NCBI GenBank assembly: GCA_036271855.1
Contig: DATAZV010000475.1
Location: 1-22,330 of the forward strand
DNA: 22,330 nucleotides
Reading direction: 5' to 3'
DNA from: JAQGMJ01 sp036271855
GTDB taxonomy: Bacteria > Pseudomonadota > Gammaproteobacteria > Burkholderiales > JAEUOS01
Positions 12,453 to 21,796 of the stretch are shown here, piece by piece. Numbering within the stretch: the stretch's first letter is position 1; each line of letters begins with the position of its first letter. A program made the position numbers and the translations under genes. The notes beneath the pieces are model-generated. The model was given only the letters and a program-made list of their open reading frames with translations, was not told the DNA's origin and did not search any database.

Positions 12453-12468
12453 ATTTTGCAAGCAAAAT
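12453..12468. promoter_or_regulatory. Inverted repeat in the alaS-glpK divergent region
   Basis: ATTTTGC (12453-12459) and GCAAAAT (12462-12468) are perfect 7-bp arms around AA. Just left of it lies a near-perfect 12-bp tandem repeat TTCGTATTTGCG / TTCGGATTTGCG (12428-12439, 12440-12451). TTCG elements are seen in sites of DeoR/GlpR-family regulators, so control of glpK by GlpR is a possibility, but the TTCG motifs here are direct rather than inverted repeats. A TTGCAA-17-GATTAT pair (from 12456) overlaps the palindrome as a weak glpK promoter candidate. Confidence 0.45.
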
Positions 12469-12479
12469 CAATCGTTTGG

Positions 12480-12485
12480 ATTATA
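12480..12485 (-). promoter_or_regulatory. -10 box, likely alaS promoter
   Basis: A perfect TATAAT reads leftward in the A/T-rich centre of the divergent region, giving an alaS leader of about 70 bases. No good -35 hexamer is seen at 16-18 bp spacing, so the call rests on the -10 box and position alone. Confidence 0.4.
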
Positions 12486-12579
12486 ACATCGGGGCTTGCG
12501 CGGAGACCTTCAAGCGCGCGTCAATACACGTGCGCCGGACAACTTGGCTAGAATCGCGCAAAAGCCGCCGGAGAGAAGC

Positions 12580-14103
<1,524 letters not shown>

Positions 14104-14179
14104 GTGCACAATAACCCCATGGCATTCGCATAAGATCTCGTACGGCCCTCCGGCCGGACCTCAATCGGCAACTCCAAAC

Positions 14180-14650
14180 ATGACCTCCCCCGACACGGCG
14201 CAGGGACCGCTATTGCTGGTCGACGACAGCCCGGACGAACTGCTGCTGATGCAAATGGGCCTGAAGCGCGCCGGCATCGACGTGCCGCAAGTGGTGGTGG
14301 GCAGCGGCAACGAGGCGCTGGACTACCTGTTCGCGCGCGGCAAATACGCCGGCCGCGATACCGCGGTGCAGCCGCGCCTGGTATTGATGGACCTGCACAT
14401 GCCGGGCAAGTCCGGCGTCGACACCCTGCGCGAAATACGCGCCAATCCGGCGACCGCCGCGGTCAAGGTGGTGATCTTCTCCTCTTCCGAAGACCCGGTG
14501 GAAATCGTCGGCGCCCATGACCAGGGCGCCAATTCCTTCCTGTGCAAACCGCTTTCGGTCACTGGCATGCAAAGCACCATCAAGCAGTTGCGCAAGTTCT
14601 GGCTGCACATCGACCTGCCGGTTGCCAAAAAGAAGAACGGCGAAGACTAG
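14180..14650 (+). CDS. Single-domain response regulator (Rcp1-like receiver)
   Basis: This 156-residue protein is a receiver domain only. The acidic pocket is D15-D16 (LLLVDDS), the phosphoacceptor D71 (LVLMDLHMPG), the switch Ser/Thr position S101-103 (VIFSSSE) and the conserved Lys K123 (CKPLS). The longer loop DYLFARGKYAGR after helix 2 resembles Rcp1-type regulators, which pair with phytochrome or other hybrid kinases. The C-terminus has a short Lys-rich tail (AKKKNGED) and no output domain, so it acts by protein contact or phosphotransfer. ATG 14180 is the only sensible start, though no strong ribosome site precedes it. No kinase lies in the window. It sits between glpK (76-base gap) and glyQ (125-base gap) with no evident functional link to either. 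Confidence 0.88.
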   Translation: MTSPDTAQGPLLLVDDSPDELLLMQMGLKRAGIDVPQVVVGSGNEALDYLFARGKYAGRDTAVQPRLVLMDLHMPGKSGVDTLREIRANPATAAVKVVIFSSSEDPVEIVGAHDQGANSFLCKPLSVTGMQSTIKQLRKFWLHIDLPVAKKKNGED

Positions 14651-14728
14651 GGTCGGGACCGGGCAGGCAGTCGCGTCAGCCGGAAACCTGCATTTCATCG
14701 CACCTTGTGCCTAAGGGCCGCCCGGCAT

Positions 14729-14743
14729 CCGCTAAAATAGCGG
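14729..14743 (+). promoter_or_regulatory. Hairpin with TAAAAT box before glyQ
   Basis: CCGCTA (14729-14734) and TAGCGG (14738-14743) pair around AAA, with ACTTTT following. TAAAAT (14733-14738) inside it resembles a -10 box about 38 bases before glyQ. The only TTG-type -35 (TTGTGC, 14705-14710) is 22 bp away, too far for a normal promoter. It may be a glyQ promoter element or a weak terminator of the response-regulator transcript. Confidence 0.3.
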
Positions 14744-14775
14744 ACTTTTCGCACCTTTCATTCTGTAGAGCGCAA

Positions 14776-15705
14776 ATGCTCACTTTTCAGCAAGTCATCC
14801 TGCGCCTGCAGGCGTTTTGGGACAGCCAGGGTTGCGCGTTGTTGCAGCCTTACGACATGGAAGTCGGCGCCGGCACCTCGCACACCGCGACCTTTTTGCG
14901 GGCGCTCGGCCCCGAGCCCTGGCGTGCGGCCTATGTGCAGCCCTCGCGCCGCCCGAAGGACGGGCGCTACGGCGAAAACCCGAACCGCATGCAGCACTAC
15001 TACCAGTACCAGGTGGTGCTCAAGCCTGCGCCGTCGAACATCCTCGACCTGTACATCGGCTCGCTGGAAGCCCTGGGGCTGGACCCCAAGCAAAACGACA
15101 TCCGCTTTGTCGAGGACGATTGGGAGAACCCGACACTGGGCGCCTGGGGCCTGGGCTGGGAGGTGTGGCTCAACGGCATGGAAGTGACACAGTTCACTTA
15201 TTTCCAGCAGGTCGGCGGCATCGATTGCAAGCCCATCCTGGGCGAAATCACCTACGGCATCGAGCGCCTGGCGATGTATCTGCAGGGGGTGGAAAACGTC
15301 TTCGACCTGGTGTGGACCGAGTGGCAGGAAGGCGGCGCCACCAAGCGCCTGACCTACGGCGACGTGTTCCACCAGAACGAGGTGGAACAGTCGAAGTACA
15401 ACTTCGAGTTGTCAAACACCGAAGTCCTGTTCGCCCATTTCACCGACTATGAAAAAGAAGCCAAGCGTCTGATGGAAGCGCAAGTCGCCCTGCCCGCCTA
15501 TGAAATGGTGCTGAAGTGCGCCCACACGTTTAACCTGCTGGATGCGCGCGGCGCGATTTCGGTGACGGAGCGTGCCGCCTATATCGGGCGCATCCGCAAC
15601 CTGGCGCGGGCGGTGGCGCAGAGCTATTACGAGTCGCGCGAGAGATTGGGCTTTCCGATGCTGGGAGCCGGACCTCCGGCGACAAGCGCGGCGGGGGGCA
15701 AGTGA
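14776..15705 (+). CDS. glyQ: Glycine--tRNA ligase alpha subunit
   Basis: A 309-residue GlyQ, the catalytic class II subunit of the alpha2beta2 glycyl-tRNA synthetase found in most bacteria. It begins LTFQQVILRLQAFWDSQGCALLQPYDMEVGAGTSHT and contains the nearly invariant YVQPSRRPKDGRYGENPNR, EDDWENPTLGAWGLGWEVWLNGMEVTQFTYFQQVGG (seen in parts) and GEITYGIERLAMYLQ. ATG 14776 fits the usual family start; the frame upstream to 14542 lies over the response-regulator gene and is spurious. The C-terminal tail after PMLG (AGPPATSAAGGK) is a variable extension. Its stop TGA overlaps the glyS ATG (TGATG), so the two subunits are translationally coupled. Confidence 0.97.
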   Translation: MLTFQQVILRLQAFWDSQGCALLQPYDMEVGAGTSHTATFLRALGPEPWRAAYVQPSRRPKDGRYGENPNRMQHYYQYQVVLKPAPSNILDLYIGSLEALGLDPKQNDIRFVEDDWENPTLGAWGLGWEVWLNGMEVTQFTYFQQVGGIDCKPILGEITYGIERLAMYLQGVENVFDLVWTEWQEGGATKRLTYGDVFHQNEVEQSKYNFELSNTEVLFAHFTDYEKEAKRLMEAQVALPAYEMVLKCAHTFNLLDARGAISVTERAAYIGRIRNLARAVAQSYYESRERLGFPMLGAGPPATSAAGGK

Positions 15706-17804
15706 TGACCACCCTCCTGGTTGAACTGTTTACCGAAGAGCTGCCGCCAAAGGCGCTGGCGAAACTTGGCCGCGCCTTTGCCGACGAACTGCACAAGGGC
15801 CTCACCGCCCGCGGCCTGGCGTCCGTGCAAAGCGTGGCGACCATGTACGCGACGCCGCGCCGTCTCGCCGCCGCCATCACCGAAGTGAGCGAAAAAGGCA
15901 GCGACAGCAAGGTGGAAAAAAAGCTGATGCCCGCCAAGGTGGCCTTCGACGCCGCCGGTGCGCCCAGCGCGTCGCTGCAAAAACGCCTGGAAAAAGAAGG
16001 CGCCACCGCCGCCGACATCCAGATGCGCAAGGAAGGTGATTCCGAGTTTGCCTGGCTGGTGCAAAGCGTGGCCGGCGCGAGCCTGAAGGACGGCCTGCAG
16101 GCGGCGCTGACCGAAGCCATTGCCAAATTGCCGATCCCCAAGGTGATGCGCTACCAGCCCGATGGCGCGGCCTGGACCGACCCGTTCATCGAGTTCGTGC
16201 GCCCGGCGCACGGCCTGGTGGCGCTGTACGGCACAGAGGTGGTGCCGGTTTCCGCGCTCGGCTTGAAGTCGGGCCGCATCACTCACGGCCACCGCTTCCA
16301 GGGCGCGAAAGACGTTTCGATTCACTCGGCCGATAGCTACGCGCAGCAGTTGCAGGAAGAAGGCGCGGTGATCGCTTCTTTCGATGAACGCAAGAGCGCG
16401 ATTCGCACCTGGCTGGACGCAGCGGCGAAAAAGGAAGGCGCCAACCTGGGCGAAAGCGCCGATGTCGAAGCCCTGCTCGACGAGGTCAACGCATTGGTGG
16501 AGCGCCCGGCGGTGTACACCGGTGAATTCGAGCCTGAATTCCTCGCCGTGCCGCAGGAATGCCTGATCCTCACCATGCGCCTGAACCAGAAGTATTTTCC
16601 GCTGTTCGATGCGTCAGGCAAACTGAAAAACCGCTTCCTGATCGTCAGCAACATGCAGCTGGACGATCCGAAAAACATCGTCGAGGGCAACCAGCGGGTG
16701 GTGCGCCCGCGCCTGTCGGACGCGAAATTCTTTTTCGATTTCGACCGCCGCGAAAAGCTGGAGTCGCGCCTCACCGCGCTGGGCAGCGTGGTGTATCACA
16801 ACAAGCTGGGCACCCAGGGCGAGCGGGTCAAGCGCCTGGAACAACTGGCTGGGGCGATTGCCGATACGCTGAAGTTCGACGCCACCAAGGCCAAGCGCGC
16901 GGCGCTGCTGGCCAAGGCCGACCTGGTGACCAACATGGTCGGCGAATTCCCCGAGCTGCAGGGCATCATGGGGCGCTATTACGCCACCCATGACAAGGAA
17001 GACCCCGAGGTGGCGCAGGCGATCGAGGAGCATTACCAGCCGCGCTTCGCCGGCGACGCCCTGCCGGCGACCAACGCCGGCACCTGCGCGGCGCTGGCCG
17101 ACAAGCTGGATTCCCTGGCTGGGATTTTCGCCATCGGCCTGATTCCCACCGGAGACAAGGACCCGTTCGCCCTGCGCCGCGCGGCGCTGGGGGTAATCCG
17201 CATCCTGATCGAAAAATCGCTGCCGGTGAGCGTCAAGCAGATCGTCGAGGCCGCCTTCAAGGGCGTGGCGGCGAAGGCCAGCGACGCGGACGCGGTACCG
17301 AAGATCCTGGACTTCATCTACGACCGCCTGCGCGGCTACCTGAAGGACCGCGGCTATAGCTTCGACGAGATCGAAGCCGTGGTGTCGCAGCGCCCGGAAC
17401 GCCTGGACCAGGTGATTCCGCGCATCGAAGCGGTGCGCGCCTTCCGTGCCCTGCCGGAAGCCGAGGCCCTGGCGGCGGCGAACAAGCGGGTGATCAACAT
17501 CTTGCGCAAGTCGGAGTCGAAAGCGGGCACGGTCAATCCGGCGCTGCTGGCCGAGGACGCCGAAAAGGCGCTGCATGCGGCGCTGGCCGCCGCCAAGCCG
17601 GAAGCCGACGCGGCGTTTGCCAAGGGCGACTACGCCACTTCACTCAAGCGCCTGGCCGGGTTGCGCGGCGCGGTGGATCTGTTTTTCGACAAGGTGATGG
17701 TCAACGCCGAGGATCCGGCGGTGCGCGCCAACCGCCTGGGCCTGCTGGCCGAACTGGAACATCTGTTCAACCAGGTGGCGGATATTTCCAAGCTTGCCGC
17801 CTGA
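15705..17804 (+). CDS. glyS: Glycine--tRNA ligase beta subunit
   Basis: A 699-residue GlyS (E. coli 689), the tRNA-binding partner of GlyQ. It starts TTLLVELFTEELPPKAL, typical of the family, followed by the ATPRRLAAAI motif, FVRPAHGLVALYG, LTMRLNQKYFPLFD and RVVRPRLSDAKFFFDFDR. The HD-like region has GRYYATHDKEDPEVAQAIEEHYQPRFAGD (seen in parts) and GDKDPFALRRAALGVIRI, and the C-terminus is a DALR-like anticodon-binding part ending FFDKVMVNAEDPAVRANRLGLL. ATG 15705 overlaps the glyQ stop; GTG 15702 is an in-frame alternative. It is transcribed with glyQ and probably with the following lipopolysaccharide and lipid genes. Confidence 0.97.
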   Translation: MTTLLVELFTEELPPKALAKLGRAFADELHKGLTARGLASVQSVATMYATPRRLAAAITEVSEKGSDSKVEKKLMPAKVAFDAAGAPSASLQKRLEKEGATAADIQMRKEGDSEFAWLVQSVAGASLKDGLQAALTEAIAKLPIPKVMRYQPDGAAWTDPFIEFVRPAHGLVALYGTEVVPVSALGLKSGRITHGHRFQGAKDVSIHSADSYAQQLQEEGAVIASFDERKSAIRTWLDAAAKKEGANLGESADVEALLDEVNALVERPAVYTGEFEPEFLAVPQECLILTMRLNQKYFPLFDASGKLKNRFLIVSNMQLDDPKNIVEGNQRVVRPRLSDAKFFFDFDRREKLESRLTALGSVVYHNKLGTQGERVKRLEQLAGAIADTLKFDATKAKRAALLAKADLVTNMVGEFPELQGIMGRYYATHDKEDPEVAQAIEEHYQPRFAGDALPATNAGTCAALADKLDSLAGIFAIGLIPTGDKDPFALRRAALGVIRILIEKSLPVSVKQIVEAAFKGVAAKASDADAVPKILDFIYDRLRGYLKDRGYSFDEIEAVVSQRPERLDQVIPRIEAVRAFRALPEAEALAAANKRVINILRKSESKAGTVNPALLAEDAEKALHAALAAAKPEADAAFAKGDYATSLKRLAGLRGAVDLFFDKVMVNAEDPAVRANRLGLLAELEHLFNQVADISKLAA

Positions 17805-17845
17805 GCGCCGGCTGCCGCAATCCGCGGGCGCCTGATAGGATGCGT

Positions 17846-17868
17846 CTTGCGGGCACGGTGCCCGCAAG
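17846..17868 (+). repeat. 10-bp perfect hairpin between glyS and gmhB
   Basis: Arms CTTGCGGGCA (17846-17855) and TGCCCGCAAG (17859-17868) pair perfectly around the 3-base loop CGG. No T-run follows on either strand, so it is not a standard intrinsic terminator. It could stabilise the glyQS transcript end, pause transcription or shape the gmhB leader (start 18 bases downstream). Confidence 0.5.
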
Positions 17869-17886
17869 CCTGCTGCCGATGCCACC

Positions 17887-18420
17887 ATGAAACTCATCAT
17901 CCTCGACCGTGACGGCGTGATCAACGAAGACAGCGACATGTTCGTCAAGAGCGCGGCCGAGTGGCGCCCGCTGCCCGGTTCGGCCGAGGCCATCGCGCGC
18001 CTGAACCACGCCGGCTACCGGGTGGCGGTGGCGACCAACCAGTCGGGCATCGGCCGCGGCCTGTTCGAAATGGCCACGCTGAACGCCATGCACGACAAGA
18101 TGCACCGGCTGGTGGCGCAGGCGGGTGGGCGCATCGACGCCGTGTTCTACTGCCCGCACACCGCCGACATGGGCTGCGACTGCCGCAAGCCCAAGCCCGG
18201 CATGCTGCTGGAAATCGCCAAGCGCTTCGACACCGAGCTCGCCGGGGTGCCGGTGGTGGGCGATTCGCTGCGCGACCTGCAGGCTGCTTCGGCGGCCAAA
18301 TGCGAGACGGTGCTGGTGAAGTCCGGCAAGGGCCTGCAGACCCTCGCCGCCGGCGGCCTGCCGCGCGGCACCCTGGTATTCGAAAACCTGGCGGCGGTGG
18401 CCGCGCATTACTGTCAATAG
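17887..18420 (+). CDS. gmhB: D-glycero-beta-D-manno-heptose 1,7-bisphosphate 7-phosphatase
   Basis: A 177-residue HAD-superfamily phosphatase that removes the 7-phosphate from heptose bisphosphate in making ADP-heptose for the lipopolysaccharide inner core. The catalytic motif DRDGVIN holds D7 and D9. Motif II is ATNQSG, and the zinc-binding loop YCPHTADMGCDCRKPKPGM has C89, H91, C97 and C99, the pattern of GmhB. GDSLRDLQAA is the late acidic motif. The length matches the family. It follows glyS by 82 bases and precedes the acyltransferase by 14 bases, in an order common in Burkholderiales, so all are probably one transcript. Confidence 0.93.
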   Translation: MKLIILDRDGVINEDSDMFVKSAAEWRPLPGSAEAIARLNHAGYRVAVATNQSGIGRGLFEMATLNAMHDKMHRLVAQAGGRIDAVFYCPHTADMGCDCRKPKPGMLLEIAKRFDTELAGVPVVGDSLRDLQAASAAKCETVLVKSGKGLQTLAAGGLPRGTLVFENLAAVAAHYCQ

Positions 18421-18434
18421 AACAAGAAAACCTG

Positions 18435-19190
18435 ATGCTCCTGCTGCGCAGCGTTGCCTACCTGGTTTTTCTGTTCGTCACCGTCGCGCCCTGGGGCACG
18501 CTGTCGTGCCTGTGCTTCTTTTTGCCGATGCCGCAGCGCTACCTGCTGATCGCGTACTGGACGCGCATCGCGGTGTGGGGCGCGAAGGTATTTTGCGGCA
18601 TCGATTACAAAGTGCTGGGCCTGGAAAACGTGCCGGACCGCAAGACCCACGGCGGAGCGATTTTTCTCGCCAAGCACCAGTCGAGCTACGAGACCCTGCT
18701 GTTCCGCAGCCTGTTCACCTACATGTGCTACGTCTACAAGCGCGAGTTGCACTACATCCCGTTTTTCGGCTGGGGGATTTTTCTCTGCAACATGATCCCG
18801 ATCAACCGCGCCAAGGGCAAGGCGGCGCTGGACCAGGTGACCAATGTCGGCCGCGCCAAATTGGCCGGTGGCTGGAACATGATCATGTTCCCCGAGGGCA
18901 CGCGGGTCGACCCCGGGCAAAAGCGGCGCTACAAGCTAGGCGGCACTTATCTTTCGGTGGCCACCCGGGTGCCGGTGGTGCCGATCGCGCATAACGCCGG
19001 CGACTTCTGGCCGCGCGGGCGCTGGACCAAGACGCCGGGCACCGTCACCGTTTCCATCGGCCCGCCCATCCATCCTGATACCATGACGGCGGAGCAGCAA
19101 ATGGCCAAGGTTGAAGAGTGGATCGAGGGCGAGATGCGCCGCCTGTTCCCCCATCAGTACACCCTGGCAGAGCAACCGCAAACAGACTAG
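18435..19190 (+). CDS. 1-acyl-sn-glycerol-3-phosphate acyltransferase (PlsC family)
   Basis: A 251-residue membrane-associated acyltransferase, probably making phosphatidic acid from lysophosphatidic acid. A hydrophobic N-terminal segment (about 1-50) anchors it to the inner membrane. The catalytic H(X)4 motif is KHQSSYE (H81, E86), with Glu in place of the more usual Asp, as in a known PlsC subgroup. The substrate motif FPEGTR is at 152-157, and VPVVPIAHNAG is the fourth block. ATG 18435 is chosen because it begins the hydrophobic helix and lies just after the gmhB stop; its ribosome site is weak. The long frame upstream overlaps gmhB and is spurious. The position after gmhB groups outer-membrane and phospholipid synthesis steps. 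Confidence 0.9.
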   Translation: MLLLRSVAYLVFLFVTVAPWGTLSCLCFFLPMPQRYLLIAYWTRIAVWGAKVFCGIDYKVLGLENVPDRKTHGGAIFLAKHQSSYETLLFRSLFTYMCYVYKRELHYIPFFGWGIFLCNMIPINRAKGKAALDQVTNVGRAKLAGGWNMIMFPEGTRVDPGQKRRYKLGGTYLSVATRVPVVPIAHNAGDFWPRGRWTKTPGTVTVSIGPPIHPDTMTAEQQMAKVEEWIEGEMRRLFPHQYTLAEQPQTD

Positions 19191-19204
19191 GCTCACCACG
19201 ACGA

Positions 19205-20032
19205 ATGTTCGGTTTCTTGCAACTCGAACTGCCGTTTTTGCGCAGCCCCGCGGGCGACGGTGCCGCGCGCACCAAGGCGCCGGACCCGCAGCGCGGTACC
19301 GGTGCGCCGCCGGACGAACCGCGGCATATTCTGCTGGGCAACCAGGTGATCGATTACAAGATCCGCCGCTCGCCCAAGCGCCGCACCCTGGGGCTGACCA
19401 TCGACACCCGCGGCCTGCGCGTCGCCGCCCCGGTGCGCGCCAGCCAGGCCGAAATCGACAAGCTGATCTACGCCAATACGCGCTGGGTGCTGGCCAAGCT
19501 CAAGGAGTGGCAGCGCCCCGAGCACCTGGAGGCACGCGCCTGGCAGCTGAACGACCCGCTGCCGCTGTGGGGCGTGACCCGGCCACTGAAAATCGCCCCC
19601 GGGCGCGCCGGGCTGGCGAAGTTCGACGACCTGCTGATCCTTACCGTTCCCAACCCGCAGGCCGAGGGGGCGGTACGCACCAAGCTGCGTGACCTGCTGA
19701 AGGCGCAGGCGCGCGACTGGTTCCTGCCGCGCCTGGCGCATTATTGCGGCGCCTTCGGCGTCGGCGTGCCGGAGCTGCGCATTAGCCAGGCGGCGACGCG
19801 CTGGGGTTCCTGCGCGCGCTCCGCCGAGGGCCAATACCGCGTCAGCCTGAACTGGCGCATGATCCATTTCGAGCCGCGCCTGATCGATTACGTGATCGCC
19901 CACGAAGTGGCGCACATCAAGCACATGCACCACGGCCCGCGCTTCTGGGCGGCGGTGGGCAAGCTGTATCCGGACTACGAGGCGGCGCGCGACGAGATCA
20001 AGCGCCGGGCCCTGGAACTGCCGGAAATCTGA
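19205..20032 (+). CDS. YgjP-like metal-dependent hydrolase (SprT-like zinc peptidase)
   Basis: A 275-residue protein of the YgjP/DUF45 family (M48-like gluzincin-type metallopeptidase fold). The zinc motif HEVAH is at 233-237 with a further ligand probably in the HHGPRFW segment (H243). Other hallmarks are the N-terminal YKIRRSPKRRTLGLTID, RWVLAKLKEW and ATRWGSCARSAEGQYRVSLNW. The first 40 residues are variable and rich in Pro/Gly/Ala. ATG 19205 follows the acyltransferase stop by 14 bases. No signal peptide is evident, so it should be cytosolic. The physiological substrate of this family is not established. Confidence 0.88.
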   Translation: MFGFLQLELPFLRSPAGDGAARTKAPDPQRGTGAPPDEPRHILLGNQVIDYKIRRSPKRRTLGLTIDTRGLRVAAPVRASQAEIDKLIYANTRWVLAKLKEWQRPEHLEARAWQLNDPLPLWGVTRPLKIAPGRAGLAKFDDLLILTVPNPQAEGAVRTKLRDLLKAQARDWFLPRLAHYCGAFGVGVPELRISQAATRWGSCARSAEGQYRVSLNWRMIHFEPRLIDYVIAHEVAHIKHMHHGPRFWAAVGKLYPDYEAARDEIKRRALELPEI

Positions 20033-20061
20033 GAAGTACCCACAACAAAAAGGAGAGACTC

Positions 20062-20448
20062 ATGCCAAGAATGCTGCATACGATGCTTCGCGTCGGCAAC
20101 ATGGACCGCTCGGTGAAGTTCTATACCGAAGTGATGGGAATGAAACTTTTGCGCACCACTGACCGGCCGGACCAGAAGTACGCGCTCGCCTTCGTCGGCT
20201 ACGACACCGAGGACAAGCAGGCGGTGATCGAGCTGACCTACAACTACGGCACCGACAAGTACGACCTCGGTAGCGCCTTCGGCCACACCGCTTTCGAAGT
20301 GGATGACGTCTACAAGGCCTGCGAGACCGTGAAAGCGAAGGGCGGCAACGTCACGCGCGAAGCCGGGCCGGTGAAGGGCGGCAACACCGTGATCGCTTTC
20401 GTGCAGGACCCGGACGGCTACAAGATCGAGTTGATCCAGTCGAGCTAA
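20062..20448 (+). CDS. gloA: Lactoylglutathione lyase (glyoxalase I)
   Basis: A 128-residue vicinal-oxygen-chelate enzyme that converts the methylglyoxal-glutathione hemithioacetal to S-lactoylglutathione. The four metal ligands of the E. coli-type (nickel) enzyme are present: H6, E57 (VIELTYN), H75 (FGHTAFEV) and E123 (YKIELIQ). The start ATG 20062 has a strong AAGGAGA site upstream. The sequence MLRVGNMDRSVKFYTEVMGMKLL is nearly invariant in GloA. It lies 29 bases after the YgjP-like gene. Its TAA stop overlaps the stop of rsmA on the other strand. Confidence 0.97.
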   Translation: MPRMLHTMLRVGNMDRSVKFYTEVMGMKLLRTTDRPDQKYALAFVGYDTEDKQAVIELTYNYGTDKYDLGSAFGHTAFEVDDVYKACETVKAKGGNVTREAGPVKGGNTVIAFVQDPDGYKIELIQSS

Positions 20449-21275
20449 ACGTCTGTCGGCGCGGCAGGCGCTGCCGCCTGCTCGTCGGCCACATGGCCCT
20501 CCAGCGCATTGGCCAGGCGCACATAGTTTTCCAGCGGGATTTCCTCGGCGCGCGCGCGTGAGTCGATGCCGGCAGCAACCATCTGCTCTTCACTGGCGTG
20601 ACCCTTGAGGGTATTGCGCAGCACCTTGCGGCGCTGGCTGAAGGCCTGGGTGACGAGCTTGCTCAAACCCTCAAGACTGACGGCGTTCATCACAGCCGCG
20701 GGCTTGGGGATCATGCGCACAATGGCGGAGTCGACCCGGGGCGGCGGATCGAAGGCTTCGGGTGGCACCTCCAGCAACTGCTCCATCTCGAAGCGGTATT
20801 GCAGCATCACCGACAGCCGCCCGTATTCCTTGCCGCCGGGCGCGGCCACCATACGCTCGACCACCTCGGCCTGCAGCATGAAGGTGCAATCGATGATGCG
20901 CGACGCGTATTCGGCCAGATGGAACAGCAGGGGCGTGGAGATGTTGTACGGCAGGTTGCCGACCACCCGCAGGCCGGGGCGCTCGTCACCGGCCGCCAGC
21001 GCGCCGAAGTCGAACTTCAACGCGTCGCCCTCGTGGATGGTCAGGCGCTCGGTGCCGTAGTCGCGGCGCAATTGCGCGATCACGTCGCGGTCGATCTCGA
21101 CCACGTGCAGGCGGTCCAGGCGCGCCAGCAGGGGCGCGGTGAGCGCGCCCAGGCCGGGGCCGATCTCGGCCATCAGGTCAGCCGCCTGGGGATGGATGAC
21201 ATCGACAATGGCGGCGATGACGTCCTGGTCGACCAGGAAATGCTGCCCAAAGCGCTTGCGGGGAATGTGGGCCAT
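20445..21275 (-). CDS. rsmA: 16S rRNA (adenine(1518)-N6/adenine(1519)-N6)-dimethyltransferase
   Basis: A 276-residue RsmA/KsgA, which dimethylates two adenines in the 3' terminal helix of 16S rRNA during small-subunit assembly. It begins AHIPRKRFGQHFLVDQ and has the SAM-binding AEIGPGLGALT, the acidic VVEIDRD, and the catalytic NLPYNISTPLL motif. The C-terminal helical domain (SQRRKVLRNTLKG) is complete, followed by a variable Ala/Pro-rich end. No clear Shine-Dalgarno site precedes ATG 21275; a CATAAT box on the minus strand about 25 bases upstream could be its -10. The usual neighbours pdxA and surA are absent; instead a divergent catabolic-type gene lies upstream. Confidence 0.96.
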   Translation of the reverse strand: MAHIPRKRFGQHFLVDQDVIAAIVDVIHPQAADLMAEIGPGLGALTAPLLARLDRLHVVEIDRDVIAQLRRDYGTERLTIHEGDALKFDFGALAAGDERPGLRVVGNLPYNISTPLLFHLAEYASRIIDCTFMLQAEVVERMVAAPGGKEYGRLSVMLQYRFEMEQLLEVPPEAFDPPPRVDSAIVRMIPKPAAVMNAVSLEGLSKLVTQAFSQRRKVLRNTLKGHASEEQMVAAGIDSRARAEEIPLENYVRLANALEGHVADEQAAAPAAPTDV

Positions 21276-21397
21276 AAGCGGAGTTTAACGGCTGCGGCAT
21301 TATGATGCGCGAGACGCCGGAGTGGGCGCTATGCTGTCGTCCATACTGGCCCTTTTTCCCTTCCCATTTATTGAGAATCACACGGAGACTGAGCATC

Positions 21398-21796
21398 ATG
21401 AGCGATATGAAAGAAACCCGGCAGGACATCTACGATACCGGCATGAAAATTCGCCGCGCGGTGGTGGGCGACACCTACGTCGATAAATCCCTGGCCAGCA
21501 TGGACGACTTCAACCGCGATCTGCAAAACCTGATCACCGAGTACTGCTGGGGCGCCGTCTGGGGCCGCCCGGGCCTGGAGCGCCGCGAGCGCTCCATCCT
21601 CAACCTGGGCATGCTGATCGCGCTCAACCGCGGCTCCGAGCTGAAGCTGCACGTGCGCGGCGCGCTGAACAACGGCATCAGCCGCGAGGAGATCAGCGAG
21701 ATCATCCTGCAGACGGCGATTTATTGCGGCGTGCCGGCGGGCCTGGAAGCTACCCGTATCGCCCGCGAGGTGTTCGCCGAGGTGGACAAGAAGTGA
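21398..21796 (+). CDS. Carboxymuconolactone decarboxylase family protein
   Basis: A 132-residue protein of the CMD family (PcaC-like). The core EYCWGAVWGRPGLERRERSILNL, GMLIALNRGSELKLHVRGALNNG and EISEIILQTAIYCGVPAGLEA (given in parts) is typical of PcaC-type decarboxylases. E48 and H85 are in the conserved positions. The CxxC pair of AhpD-type peroxidatic members is absent, which argues against an antioxidant role. ATG 21398 has a GGAG site 10 bases upstream; the longer frame from 21302 reads through the intergenic region. No other protocatechuate gene is in the window, so the true substrate is open. It is followed by a dehydrogenase-like stub and a lactonase-like gene, hinting at a small catabolic cluster. 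Confidence 0.88.
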   Translation: MSDMKETRQDIYDTGMKIRRAVVGDTYVDKSLASMDDFNRDLQNLITEYCWGAVWGRPGLERRERSILNLGMLIALNRGSELKLHVRGALNNGISREEISEIILQTAIYCGVPAGLEATRIAREVFAEVDKK

